Assembly (NCBI GenBank): GCA_022496205.1
Contig: WTXD01000123.1
Coordinates: 1 to 38,090 of the forward strand
DNA length: 38,090 bases
Origin: Gloeopeniophorella convolvens
Lineage: Eukaryota; Basidiomycota; Agaricomycetes; Russulales
Direction of reading: 5' to 3'
Part shown: positions 10,423 to 20,953 of the stretch, in pieces
Position numbering within the stretch: the stretch's first letter is position 1
Layout of the letters: each line of letters starts with the position of its first letter
Program-made: the position numbers and the translations under genes
The notes under the pieces: model-generated
The model's database searches: none
What the model saw: the letters and a program-made list of their open reading frames with translations, nothing else
Told to the model about the DNA's origin: nothing

Positions 10423-13400
10423 ATGTATGAGAGGTTCTTCGGAGTCGAGAAATTTGAACCCTTTGTAACGATTGACTCTATTCCTGTACCGTCGTCTACG
10501 ACACGCAATCAACAGACTCCGTCCATATCTGTTAGAGTCAATTTCCTGGGACAGTCCTCTGGCCGAAAAATCAGTGCACGTGCACTCGTTGATAGTGGCG
10601 CAGAAGGCATTATCCTGCATACCAACTTTGCCAACCAACATCACTTTACACTCAAGAAACTCGTCAAACCTTTCCCTGTTCGCAATGTCGATGGCACTGA
10701 TAACGCCACCGGCTTGGTTCAATATACTACTATTCAGCGCCTTGAAATCCCTACACCAGACGACCACTCGCACCAAGAATGGATTGAATTATATCTCACT
10801 GACATTGGCGACCACAACCTCATCTTAGGCATGGACTGGCTTAGACGACACAACCCTAGTCACAATTGGGAAAAGGACACAATTACCTTTGACCGTTGTC
10901 CCCCTTCCTGTCAACTATCCGACTCCGCTATCTCTGCCACCGCGCTAGACAACATTCCTGTTGGTCTAATCCGTACCATCACTGCACCAATCGATACCAA
11001 TAAAGATGGTATCCATGAAGCCAATGTGAATTTTGCCATAGAAATGCAAACAGTCCTTGCATCTTGTGGTTACATCGACTACACCCTTCAAGAACCATAT
11101 CTCCTTGACTCCGTCGACCTCACCACCATCAGACGACTCTTCCAATCAGAATCAATGCATACCCACGCAGTGGTTGATGATTCTTGTATGCATTCCACCA
11201 ACGCAGTGGTCCATGATCCTGGAGCTCGTCCTATAACACAACTAGAGCTACACCAGTCGACAGGATCCATATCTGTCCGTGCCAAAACGACTCATTCCCA
11301 GCAATTGGCCGAACAAAATGTCACACCCAAGAAGATAATCGAAGACATTGTCCCTCCAGAATTCCTCAAATACCGCAAAGTCTTTGAGGAATCAGCTGCC
11401 CAATGACTTCCTGCCCGCAAACCCTGGGACCATGCTATCGACCTGAAACCTGATGCCCAACTCCGTGACTGTAAAATCTATAGTCTCACCCCCGATAAAC
11501 AGAAGGCCCTTGACGAATTCCTCAAAGAACACCTTGCAAAAGGCTATATTCGCCCTTCAAAGTCACCCATGGCAAGCCCTTTTTTCTTCGTCAAGAAGAA
11601 AGATGGAAAGTTACGTCCTGTACAAGACTATTGCACCCTCAACAACATCACAATCAAGAACGCTTACCCGCTTCCACTCATCCCTGAACTCATCAACAAA
11701 CTCAAGAACACCCGCTACTTCACCAAATTTGACGTCCTCTGGGGCTATAACAATATTCGCATCAAAGAAGGCGATGAATGGAAAGCTGCCTTCAAGACTA
11801 ACCGTGGTCTATTCGAACCCCTAGTCATGTTCTTTAGACTCTGCAACTCCCCTGGCACATTCCAATCGTTTATGAACGAGAACTTCAAGGATATCATTGC
11901 AACTGGCTGCGTTGTTATCTACATGGATGACATCCTCATTTTCACCGACACTCTTGAAGAAAATTATGCCCTTGTTCATCGTGTCCTCCAGCGACTTTGC
12001 GAACTCGACCTCTACCTCAAACCAGAGAAATGTTCCTTCTTCCAGACAACCATTGAATACCTCGGCCTTATCATCTCTGCCGGTCGCATTCGCATGGACC
12101 CTGCCAAACTCAAAGCTATCATGGAATGGCCAACGCCAAAAACACTCAAGCACGTTCAAGCATTCCTCGGCTTTGGCAATTTCTACAGACGTTTCATCAA
12201 GGATTTCTCTAAGATTGCACGACCACTTCATGCCCTCACACGTAAAGATACTCCATTCCAGTGGTCCTCAGCCTGTCAACAAGCGTTTGACAACCTCAAG
12301 CATGCATTCACCTCAGCCCCAGTACTCACACTCCCCGACCACACTCACCCATTTCGTCTGATTACAGACGCCTCCGACTTTGCCATCGGCGCTGTGCTGG
12401 AGCAACCAGACAAAAGTAATTGCTGGCACCCGGTCGCATTCCTGTCTAAATCCATGACCGACGCAGAACGCAACTACGACATCCACGACAAAGAACTTCT
12501 TGCTATTATCTGTTCCCTTGAAACCTATCGACACTATTTACAAGGGGCTCAACACCATGTTGAAATCTGGACCGACCACAACAACCTGACATACTTCACC
12601 ACAAAACAGAAACTCACTCGAAGACAAGCACACTGGTCTCTTGAACTTTCCCAATACAATGTTCTTCTCCTTCATAAACCCAGCATTTACAACTGCGCCG
12701 ATCATCTGTCCCGCCGTCCAGATCTTAAAGAGGGGATAATGACTGAAAACGACAACAAAATCCTCCTGGACACCAAGTTTTTCGCAATCCGAGCTACTCG
12801 CGCTGACACTACCACTACCATTGGAGACCAAAACCTACAATGATGCATCAGAGAATCTCAAGACAAAGACGAAGAAGTCACTAAAGCGTTAACAACAATC
12901 ATAAAGAATGGTCCATGTACGATAGCGAAAGGCTTAGAAGATTGGAACTACGAAGACGGTCTCATCTTACATCAAGGAAAGGTCTATATCCCCAAAGACA
13001 CCAAATTACGACGAGAAATTGTTCAACAATACCATGAGTCACTCGCCACCGGCCACCCAGGAAGATGGAAAACCTACGAACTAGTCTCTCAAGAGTACTG
13101 GTGGCCTGGAATATCCAAATTCGTTAAAGACTACGTCGATGGCTGTGCCACTTGCCAAACCACTAAACGACAACACCCTAATCCCATTCCGCTGCATCCG
13201 AACGAAATCCCAAACCGTCCCTGGGAAGTCATCACCATGGACTTCATTACCGACCTCCCTATCTCAAAGGGATACGACTCACTCTACGTTGTAGTCAACC
13301 ACTTCACCAAAGCCACTATCATCACTCCCTGTCATAAAACTATCACCTCAGAACAAACTGCCGACCTCTACATCAATCATGTCTGGAAATGCACTGGACT

Positions 13401-14358
13401 TCCTAAACAAGTTATCTCCGACAGAGGACCGCAATTCGCATCGCAATTTATGCAAGAAGTCTGGAAACGACTTCAAGTAACTCTCACCCTCAGTACTGCA
13501 TACCACCCTCAGACCGACGGCGAAACAGAACGAGTTAACCAAGAACTAGAACAATACCTACAAGTCTTCTGCAACTATCAACAAGACAACTGGGTTGACC
13601 TCATCCCGTTCATGGAATTTGCACACAATAATCGCCAACACTCAGCTACCCATATTGCACCCTTCCTAGCCTGGTATGGCTTTCTCCCCGAATTCATTCC
13701 ACCACCACAACTTGGTTCCAAAGTTGAATCTGCTAAACAACATCTCATACTACTTGAGCAAATCTGCACCGAAATCAAAGCAAGCTTAGAAAACGCTGCA
13801 GAAATCATGAAACGCTCTAGACCTGACAGACCAGAACGCAAGTACAAAGAAGGAGATCTCGTCTGGCTAGAAACAAAGAACCTTCGTACAACACATCCAA
13901 AGGCGAAGTTAGCACCCAAATGTTACGGACCATTCAAAGTCATCACCTCCTACGCAGTCACCAGTAAACTCAAACTACCCGACCATTGGCACATTCACCC
14001 TGTCTTTCACAACTCACTCATTTCCCCATACAAAGAAACCACCGCTCATGGACCTAACTTTTCGACACCTCCATCTGAAATCATTGATGATGAAGAAGGA
14101 CACTACGAGATTGAAACAATTATCAAGAGTCGAACCACTAGAAATTGACGAGGCATTCAATATCTTGTCAAGTGGAAAGGTTACCTTGACTCTGAAAATT
14201 CATGGGTCCCTTATTCGGAAATGAAACATGCCATGGAAACTGTTCACTCATTCCACCAACAACACCCCTCTATGCCGCAACCACCATCACTCGCTCATGA
14301 CAGACTTATCAATGTGCTTCAGGTGCAGCGCAATCATAAAGAGGGGATAATGTCATAA
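10423..14358 (+). pseudogene. pol: gypsy-1 pol, copy B (PR-RT-RH-IN-chromodomain)
   Basis: Retrotransposon polyprotein. The aspartic protease shows ALVDSGAEG near 10590 and LILGMDWL near 10825. Reverse transcriptase spans about 11,450-12,150 with YMDD in VIYMDDILIF near 11,920. RNase H has TDASDFAIGAVLEQ near 12,365. Integrase has an HHCC zinc finger (13,030-13,160) and catalytic D, D, E in TMDFIT, SDRGPQF and QTDGETERVNQE. A C-terminal chromodomain with QYLVKWKGYLDSENSWV near 14,160-14,205 implies targeting to modified chromatin. Three in-frame TGA stops (11404, 12841, 14146) are probably CGA to TGA at the first and third; otherwise the integrase frame is open. Copy B ends pol at TAA 14356-14358, inside the 3' LTR, where other LTR copies read CGA. 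Confidence 0.93.
14338..14350 (+). promoter_or_regulatory. gypsy-1 polypurine tract
   Basis: AAAGAGGGGATAA directly precedes the 3' LTR. It is the RNase H-resistant primer for plus-strand DNA synthesis. The pol reading frame runs through it. Confidence 0.85.
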
Positions 14359-15005
14359 ACACTAGGGCTTCAAGGAGGTCAAGATGCTCAGAACACTCAA
14401 GCGAACTCAGCCCTACTAGTGAACACCTTACGCGTCACTCACAATGTGACGTGTACCACTCACATTTCGACTACCAGTCGAAATGCATCACATGACCCTT
14501 CACCCCCATTCCTCGCCCTACTCCCTAATGGCCAATTAACCCTGAAATACCCCCAAGATCCCGGACTAGGGATCTCTCAGAATGGCCATATTACTTGTCC
14601 CAAAGTAACCAGACCCTTGATCAAGATGAAACGCTTCACGCGTCCTCTTTGGGACTCTGATCATCAAGAACTCCATGGGGCCTCAAGCCCCACTCTGCGA
14701 TGGAATCTAAGAAGCGTATCAGAGAGGAGAGGTTATGGGGAATCCCCTCTGGAATCCCCATCAGTAATTAGACCAGATTCGTCTGGGGGGTCTCCAGTAG
14801 TATATAAGACCCCCATGTATCGCCCAGTGGTCCTCAGACTGTCCATCTGTGGCACTCTCATCTGTACCTAGCACTGCAATAGCACTGTTAGTGTGTTCCC
14901 CTCGTCTCTGCAATACTCACAGCTCATCTTCTGTTCCCCCTCTGTAAACGCTCTCCAAATCCTCTGCTATCCTCTCTGCGCGCACTCCGCGAGTGAGTCC
15001 TGACA
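14351..15005 (+). repeat. gypsy-1 3' LTR of copy B
   Basis: A 655-bp LTR, TGTCATAAACAC to GTCCTGACA. Other copies begin TGTCACGAACAC, so a CpG has become TpA here. The TATATAAG box is at 14801-14808 and the self-primer donor AGACTGTCCA at 14836-14845, the expected start of R. A frame continuous with pol is open to TAG at 14869-14871. The right flank is gypsy-2 LTR sequence. Confidence 0.93.
14836..14845 (+). promoter_or_regulatory. gypsy-1 predicted mRNA 5' end / self-primer
   Basis: AGACTGTCCA begins 35 bases after the first base of the TATATAAG box and is the exact reverse complement of the primer-binding site next to the 5' LTR of copy A. The motif is kept at 4718-4727 and 30383-30392 (minus strand). 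The solo LTR at 18585 has one transition in it (TGGATAGTCT on plus). Confidence 0.7.
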
Positions 15006-15519
15006 TTTCTCTTCTGTTCCATCTGTACGATACGAGCTCCGTTCCAATATCTGACTCGGGGACGCTTATCTTCCATTCGTCATACGATTCCCTCACTTCT
15101 CTTGACGCACCCCTTTCGCTATTGGACTTGTACAATACTTCTACCTAGGAGACCCACCTTGAGTCCGTTCTGACTCGGTCTGACTCAATACTAGGACGTT
15201 ATGTAAACCACTGTTCTTGTAGTACTTAAGGTGTAGTAGTTGTACTCTAAGGCCTTAAGCCTGTTCTCCTTTGTCAATCAACGAGGTTACCAGGGAATCC
15301 GCGTGAGGGTCTTGTCTACCCAAGTATCGCAAGGTCTTCAGCTCTTGAACCCGATGTACCAGAGGCCGATTGCCTCCACTCGAAGACATCACGTCTTACC
15401 CAGGATCTCGTGCACATTCACGTGCACCTTCGAGGACCGGCTCACATTGAGACCGACTTATTGAACCTCACTTGTCTCAGCCCTTGCCTACTTCGCACGC
15501 GCCGGCTCAGGCCGTGACA
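15006..15519 (+). repeat. gypsy-2 LTR of copy C, 5'-truncated
   Basis: Matches the LTR at 16272-16812 from shortly after its start to the terminal CCGTGACA. The self-primer donor AAGCCTGTTCT is at 15257-15267; its complement AGAACAGGCTT is at 15522-15532, two bases past the LTR. Confidence 0.88.
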
Positions 15520-16271
15520 TTAGAACAGGCTTCTCAGTCTCGAGAGCCGACGATCTCAGACCTTACCCCGATCCAACCGAGACTCCCCTTTGCTCAGAAC
15601 GAAGACGTCGCTCCTGAAGAACTCAGAGGAGAAGGAGTAGGAGGAATCCTCCATGATCCCATCCACGGTTATTACATTGTCCTTAGTGGATGAACACTCC
15701 AAGTCCACTTCTCCTCTGACCGTGGCTGAAACTACGTTCAACAGTCGAGCGTAACCCAACAATACAGCGTTGATTTATCAGTCATCGCTCTTGGAATACC
15801 AAACTAAGAAACAGTCCGACAGTGGTTTCGCAACCACCCCATCAACTCATCCCCGGAACGAACTACTCCTACATCAGCACAGCCTCAGGCTACCACAGAC
15901 CTCATCCTATCATTGAATCCCCCAACATTTGATCCTCCATCCTTACAGCAGCGTGAGATGGCTAAAGAAATGCAGGTTGACTCTACAGTCACAGCCCGAA
16001 GAGAGAACGGAAAGCTTACTGGAGAAGCTCCGTTTATCTTTAATGGAGAACCCAAATGCTATGCCGATTTCATACGGCAGTTTAACCTCTATGCATTCCT
16101 GAACGACGATAACTTGACATTCACTGACCCCCTAAAAAAGATCTCCTTCTGCCTCACGTACTTCAGAGGCGCCATCGTCAGCGACTGGGTCTAGAGACAG
16201 ATCGACTAGCTTGACAAAGTCAAAGCGAACAGTGCGCTGGACCCCCCGTACCATTTGCTACGAAGGATACT
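15520..16271 (+). pseudogene. gag: gypsy-2 gag, copy C, truncated
   Basis: The first 250 codons of gypsy-2 gag. The frame starts at or before GTG 15514 in the LTR end (TLEQASQSREPTI) and reaches the gag core near 16020 (GKLTGEAPFIFNGE; FNLYAFLNDDNLTFTDPLKK). It is inactivated by in-frame stops (near 15691, 15727, 15806, 16192 and 16207) and by a one-base loss after LDPP near 16245. The LTR of copy D then cuts it. Copies D and E lack the 15691 and 15806 stops and carry TGG at the 16207 site (E) or a TAG (D), which points to independent decay. Confidence 0.8.
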
Positions 16272-16812
16272 TGTCATGACTTGTACGATACTTTTCTTTT
16301 TCTGCTTATCTTCCGTGTACGATACGAGCTCCGTTCCGACTCCATGACTCGGGGACGCTTATCTTTTACTTATTATACGATTCCTTCATACTTCTTGACG
16401 CGCCCCTTATGCCATTGGATCACTACTGTACTTCTACCTAGGAGACCCACCTTGAGTCCGTTCTGACTCGGTATGACTCGACACTAGGACATTATGTAAA
16501 CTGTTCGACTTGTAGTACTTAAGGCGTAGCAGTTGTACTCTATGGCCTTAAGCCTGTTCTCCTTTGTCAATCGACGAGGTTACCAGGAATACCGCGTGAG
16601 GGACTTGTTCGCCCAAGCATCGCGAGGTCTTCAGCTCTTGAACTTGACGTACCGGAGGCTGATTGCCTCCCTCCGTAGACATCACATCTTACCCAGGATC
16701 CCATGCACACTCGCGTGCACCCTCGAGAACCGGCTCACATCGAGACCGACTTATCGAACCTCGCTCGTCTCAGCCCTCGCCAGCCCCGCTCGCACCGGCT
16801 CAGGCCGTGACA
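16272..16812 (+). repeat. gypsy-2 5' LTR of copy D
   Basis: A 541-bp LTR, TGTCATGACTTG to GGCCGTGACA, about the same length as 25481-26024 and 36465-37009. AAGCCTGTTCT (16550-16560) is the self-primer donor and so the likely start of R. No strong TATA box precedes it; TACTTAAGG at 16516-16524 is the nearest candidate. Confidence 0.9.
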
Positions 16813-18396
16813 TTAGAACAGGCTTCTCAGTCTCGAGAGCCGACGATCGCAGAACTTGTGCCTATCCGACTTCCTTTCGCACAAGACGAGGACGCCGCTC
16901 CCCCTGAACTCAGAGGAGAAGGACTACGAGGAATCTTCCACAACCAAGAAAACGGCCACTATCTGATCCTTAGCGGACAGACCCTACGAGTACACTTCTC
17001 AAGCGACCAAGGCTGAAACTACGTCCAGTGGTCCGGAATCCACCAGAGACACAAAATCACCTCACCCGTAATTGCGTCGGGAATACCAAACCGAGACCAG
17101 GTAGTACAGTGGTTTCGCGATCACCCCGTCCACGACTCCCCAGAACACACAACTCCCACTTCTACCCAACGTCAGAACTCCTCCGACCTCACAGGCGTTG
17201 CACAATGTCTTGAAGAAGCCGCCACGGCACTCATATCCCTGACACCTTATCCTACATCCTTACCAACGCGCGAGATGGCTGAGGAAACCCGAGTCGATTC
17301 CACGATCACTGCAGCCCGCCGAGATAATGGGAAACTCACAGGAGAAGCTCTGTTCATCTTTAACGGAGAATCTAAACAATATGCCGACTTCATGCGGCAG
17401 TTCAACCTCTACGCATTCCTGAACGACAATAACTCGACGTTCACCGACCCACTAAAGAAAATTTCCTTCTGCCTCACCTACTTTCGAGGTGCCATTGTGA
17501 CCGACTGGGTCCAGAGGCAGATCGAATAGCTTGAGAAGATCAAGGCAAACAGCGTCCTTGACCCGCCAGTGCCTTTCGCGACAAAGGACACCGCTTGAGC
17601 GGTGTTTAAAGATACCCTCGACAAGCGATTCCTAAATCGAGGAACCGCCGTCAACGCCAAACTCCTTCTGGCGAACATGAAATTCCAAGCCCCCGAACCG
17701 ATTGAGGAGTACATCGGAAAGTTCCGTACCCTTGCAGAGAGAGGGAACTTCCACCTCGACGCCGAGTCCACCATCATTATGTTCCTCCGCTCGTTCCCCA
17801 ACGCCCTCGTCCGGGAAACCACACAACAGGGGGGAGACGTATTCGGAGTAAACCCTGGCAGCACATGATGGACCTTCGACAAATGGGCTGAGAAGCTTTG
17901 CGATCAGCAGCTTCAGTATCAGCTCATGAAGGAAATCTATGGAAATCAGGATACTCCGAGACAGCAGCCACGATTTCAGATACAACGTCCTGGAGGAGGA
18001 GGACAGCCACCCCGGAACGATGGAGTAGTTCCCATGGACGTGGATACGCTAACGGTCAATCAGACCCAGACATTCGTCCATCAGAAAGGGAAGAAACTCA
18101 CACCCGACGAACGCACTCAGTATATGCAGCAGGGACATTGTTTCCACTGCGGACAACAAGGACACGTTTCACGTTCTTGCCCGCAAAAGGACTCACGTCC
18201 TCGGGAAACGCGTCAGCGACAGGTCGACACAACCAATCCCGTGCCATCGAGCTCCTCTACCTCCACCACTCCTTCCATTTCCCCGCAGACATTCGCAGCA
18301 TATCTGGCGAACGCATCCGACGCAGAGAAAGAGTCCATCTTCAGTGTCCTTGAGAAGGACAAGGATTTCAGCGTCCAGGATTTTCAACAAGCTTGA
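16807..18396 (+). pseudogene. gag: gypsy-2 gag, copy D
   Basis: Capsid precursor of about 530 codons in one frame from the LTR end to TGA 18394-18396. The core lies near residues 170-330 (FIFNGESKQYADFMRQFNLY; IGKFRTLAERGNF), with a CCHC knuckle CFHCGQQGHVSRSC near 18140-18180. Four internal stops are transitions relative to copy E: TGG to TGA near 17014, TGG to TAG near 17527, TGG to TGA near 17596, CGA to TGA near 17867. No internal ATG occurs before the MAEETRVDS segment (17275), so translation starts either there or at a non-ATG codon nearer the LTR. The stop overlaps the start of the pol frame (shift of -1). Confidence 0.88.
16815..16825 (+). promoter_or_regulatory. gypsy-2 self-complementary primer-binding site
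   Basis: AGAACAGGCTT, two bases (TT) inside the LTR, is the exact 11-base reverse complement of AAGCCTGTTCT in the LTR. The same pair with the same spacing occurs in copy C (15257/15522) and copy E (36717/36452, minus strand). The site does not begin with the TGG expected for a tRNA 3' end. Confidence 0.8.
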
Positions 18397-18584
18397 GTAG
18401 AGCGATCCTTACTCGAGCCGTCTTCAGCACCGATGTACTAGTACGACTCTCCTATGCCGAAAATGCGATCAGAGTTCCCATTTACATTCGAAGTGCACAT
18501 AAAAGGATCGACGATAAGGCCCTAGTCGACAGCGGGGCTACCGACAATATCATCAACTGGAAGGTCGTAAAACAGCACGGCCTC

Positions 18585-19235
18585 TGTCAGGACTCACTCG
18601 CGGAGTGCACGCAGAGAGGATAGCAGAGTTGGGAGAGCGTCGAGGGGATAGACAGAAGATGAGCTGCGATATGCAGGAGCAGAGAGGGAACACACTAACA
18701 GTGCTATTGCAGTGCTAGGTACAGATGAGAGTGCCACAGATGGATAGTCTGAGGACCACTGGGTGATACATGGGGGTCTTATATACTACTGGAGACCCCC
18801 CAGACGAATCTGGTCTAATTACTGATGGGGATTCCAGAGGGGATTCCCCATAACCTCTCCTCTCTGATACGCTTCTTAGATTCCATCGCAGAGTGGGGCT
18901 TGAGGCCCCATGGAGTTCTTGATGATCAGAGTCCCAAAGAGGACGCATGAAGTGTTTCACCTTGATCAAGGTTCTGGTTACTTTGGGATGAGTAATATGG
19001 CCATTCTGAGAGATCCCTAGTCCGGGATCTTGGGGGTATTCCAGGATTAATTGGCCATTAGGGAGTAGGGCGAGGAATGAGGGTGAGGGGTCACGTGATG
19101 CATTTCGACTTGTAGTCGCAATGTGAGTGGTACGCGTCGCATTGTGAGCGACGTGTAGGGTGTTTACTGGTAGGGCTGGGTTCGCTCTAGTGTTCTGAGC
19201 AGTTCGACCTCCTTGAGGCCCTAGTGTTCGTGACA
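18585..19235 (-). repeat. solo gypsy-1 LTR with TSD GCCTC
   Basis: A 651-bp solo LTR in minus orientation inside the protease of copy D. GCCTC flanks both sides (18580-18584 and 19236-19240). Removing the LTR and one duplication restores the pol frame. The 173-codon U3 frame is open throughout. Confidence 0.95.
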
Positions 19236-20953
19236 GCCTCCAAGTAAAACGACTTGCTCATCCTCACATCATTCGAAACGCGGATGGAACTCAAAACCGA
19301 TCCGGTGATATCACTCACTACACCGAATTTGATGTATCAGCTGGAGGAAAATCACATTCCCAGCGCTTCTACATTTCCAGTATTGGAGGAGAACGTATTA
19401 TCCTCGGATTCCCCTGGCTACAACTATTCCAACCCCCGATTCTGTGGGGTGAACGACGAGTAGCAGACGATTTCCACCCCATCACCCTCTCCACTTCAGA
19501 CGCATCTTCATGGAAACCTACACCTACGACGTTCAGAGCAGGAGCACGTGTATCAAACGTCCATTCCCTGGCGGAATGGGAAGAAGAAGCACACACTCAT
19601 GTTCAACTCTATCTCTCAGGAGTAGAACCCCTGAACCTAGACGTAGAAGATGAAATCTACTTCGGTTCGCCGCCAGAACTTGTCGACGAGGTTCGCCTCT
19701 TCCGAGTAACCCAGGCGTAGCAGCTTGCCGAAGCTGCACTTGACCCGAATAAAACCAAACCTGATCCCATTCCCCCACATTATTGACGCTTCGACAAGGT
19801 GTTTAGTGAGGAGGCGGCACAGAGATTTCCAGAGTCGCGACCCTGGGATCATCCCATCGACCTGAAGGACGACGCGCCCCCATCACTTCCATGCAAAATA
19901 TATCCTTTGTCCCCTTCAGAGCAGACGGCGTTAGAGTCCTTTCTGGACGAACATTTGAAGAAGGGATACATCCGACCGTCTAATTCCCCATACACCTCTC
20001 CCTTCTTCTTTGTTAAAAAGAAGGACGGGAAACTCCGACCTGTACAGGATTACCGCCAGCTGAATACCTATACAGTAAAGCACAACTATCCTCTTCCGCT
20101 CATCAAAGAGGTACTCCATAAACTCCAGACCGCCCGACTCTACACGAAGTTCGACGTATGATGGGGATACAACAATATCCGCATCAAAGAAGGCGACCAG
20201 TGGAAAGCCGCGTTCAAAACGAATCGTGGCTTCTTTGAACCCATGGTCATGTACTTCGGACTCACGAATTCCCCATCCACGTTCCAGACCATGATGAACG
20301 AGTTGTTCAAAGACGAGATCGACTCTGGTCTTGTGTTCATCTATATGGACGACATCCTCATCGCAACCCCTGACGACATCGATCTTCACCGACGTATGGT
20401 CGAAAGAGTGCTTCAGAAGTTACTCGATAACGACCTATACCTGAAGCCGGAAAAGTGCACCTTCGAGAGCACGAAGGTGGACTACCTTGGTATGATCCTA
20501 AACGGTGATCAGATTGAGATGGACCCCGTAAAGCTTGACGGTATCAGAGATTGGCCCGTCCCGAAAACTGTCAAGCAGGTACGAGCTTTCCTTGGGTTTG
20601 GAAACTTCTATCGCCGCTTCATCAGGGACTTTGGTAAGATTGCATGCCCTTTGAATACTCTTACGAAGAACGATACCCCCTTCCATTGGACTAACGATTG
20701 CCAACTTGCTTACAAACGATTGAAAGACGCTTTCCTTTCTAACCCCGTACTTATTCACGTTGATCACGATAAACCCTTCTTCCTCGAGACGGACACTTCT
20801 TCCTTTGCATGCGGCGCAGTACTATCACAAAAGGGTGTCGACGGACGATGACACCCTATAGCATACTATTCACACTCATTTGCACCGGTTGAACAATGAT
20901 ACGATGTTTATGATTGAGAACTCCTAGCTATTATAAAAGCGCTAAAGGAATCA

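Larger units (their letters stand above)
7829..15005 (+). mobile_element. Gypsy-1 copy B (chromovirus), 5'-truncated by copia-1
   Basis: A plus-strand Ty3/gypsy element. It holds the end of the 5' accessory ORF (7829-8560), gag (8571-10375), pol with protease, RT, RNase H, integrase and chromodomain (10423-14358), a polypurine tract and the 3' LTR (14351-15005). Its missing 5' part should lie left of the window, beyond copia-1 and copy A. After the 3' LTR the sequence continues as a gypsy-2 LTR already about 25 bases in, so B inserted into a gypsy-2 LTR. Combining A and B, a full element would be about 10.3 kb. Confidence 0.92.
15006..16271 (+). mobile_element. Gypsy-2 copy C fragment (LTR and gag)
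   Basis: A plus-strand gypsy-2 remnant: an LTR lacking its first 25 or so bases (interrupted by gypsy-1 B), the primer site, and the first 750 bp of gag. At 16271 it is interrupted by the 5' LTR of gypsy-2 copy D, an insertion of the family into itself. Confidence 0.85.

Noticed and set aside
18393..18396. Classical -1 slippery heptamer at the gypsy-2 gag/pol overlap
   Set aside because: The frames do overlap by -1, but I found no X-XXY-YYZ heptamer in the gag frame just upstream; the mechanism is left open.
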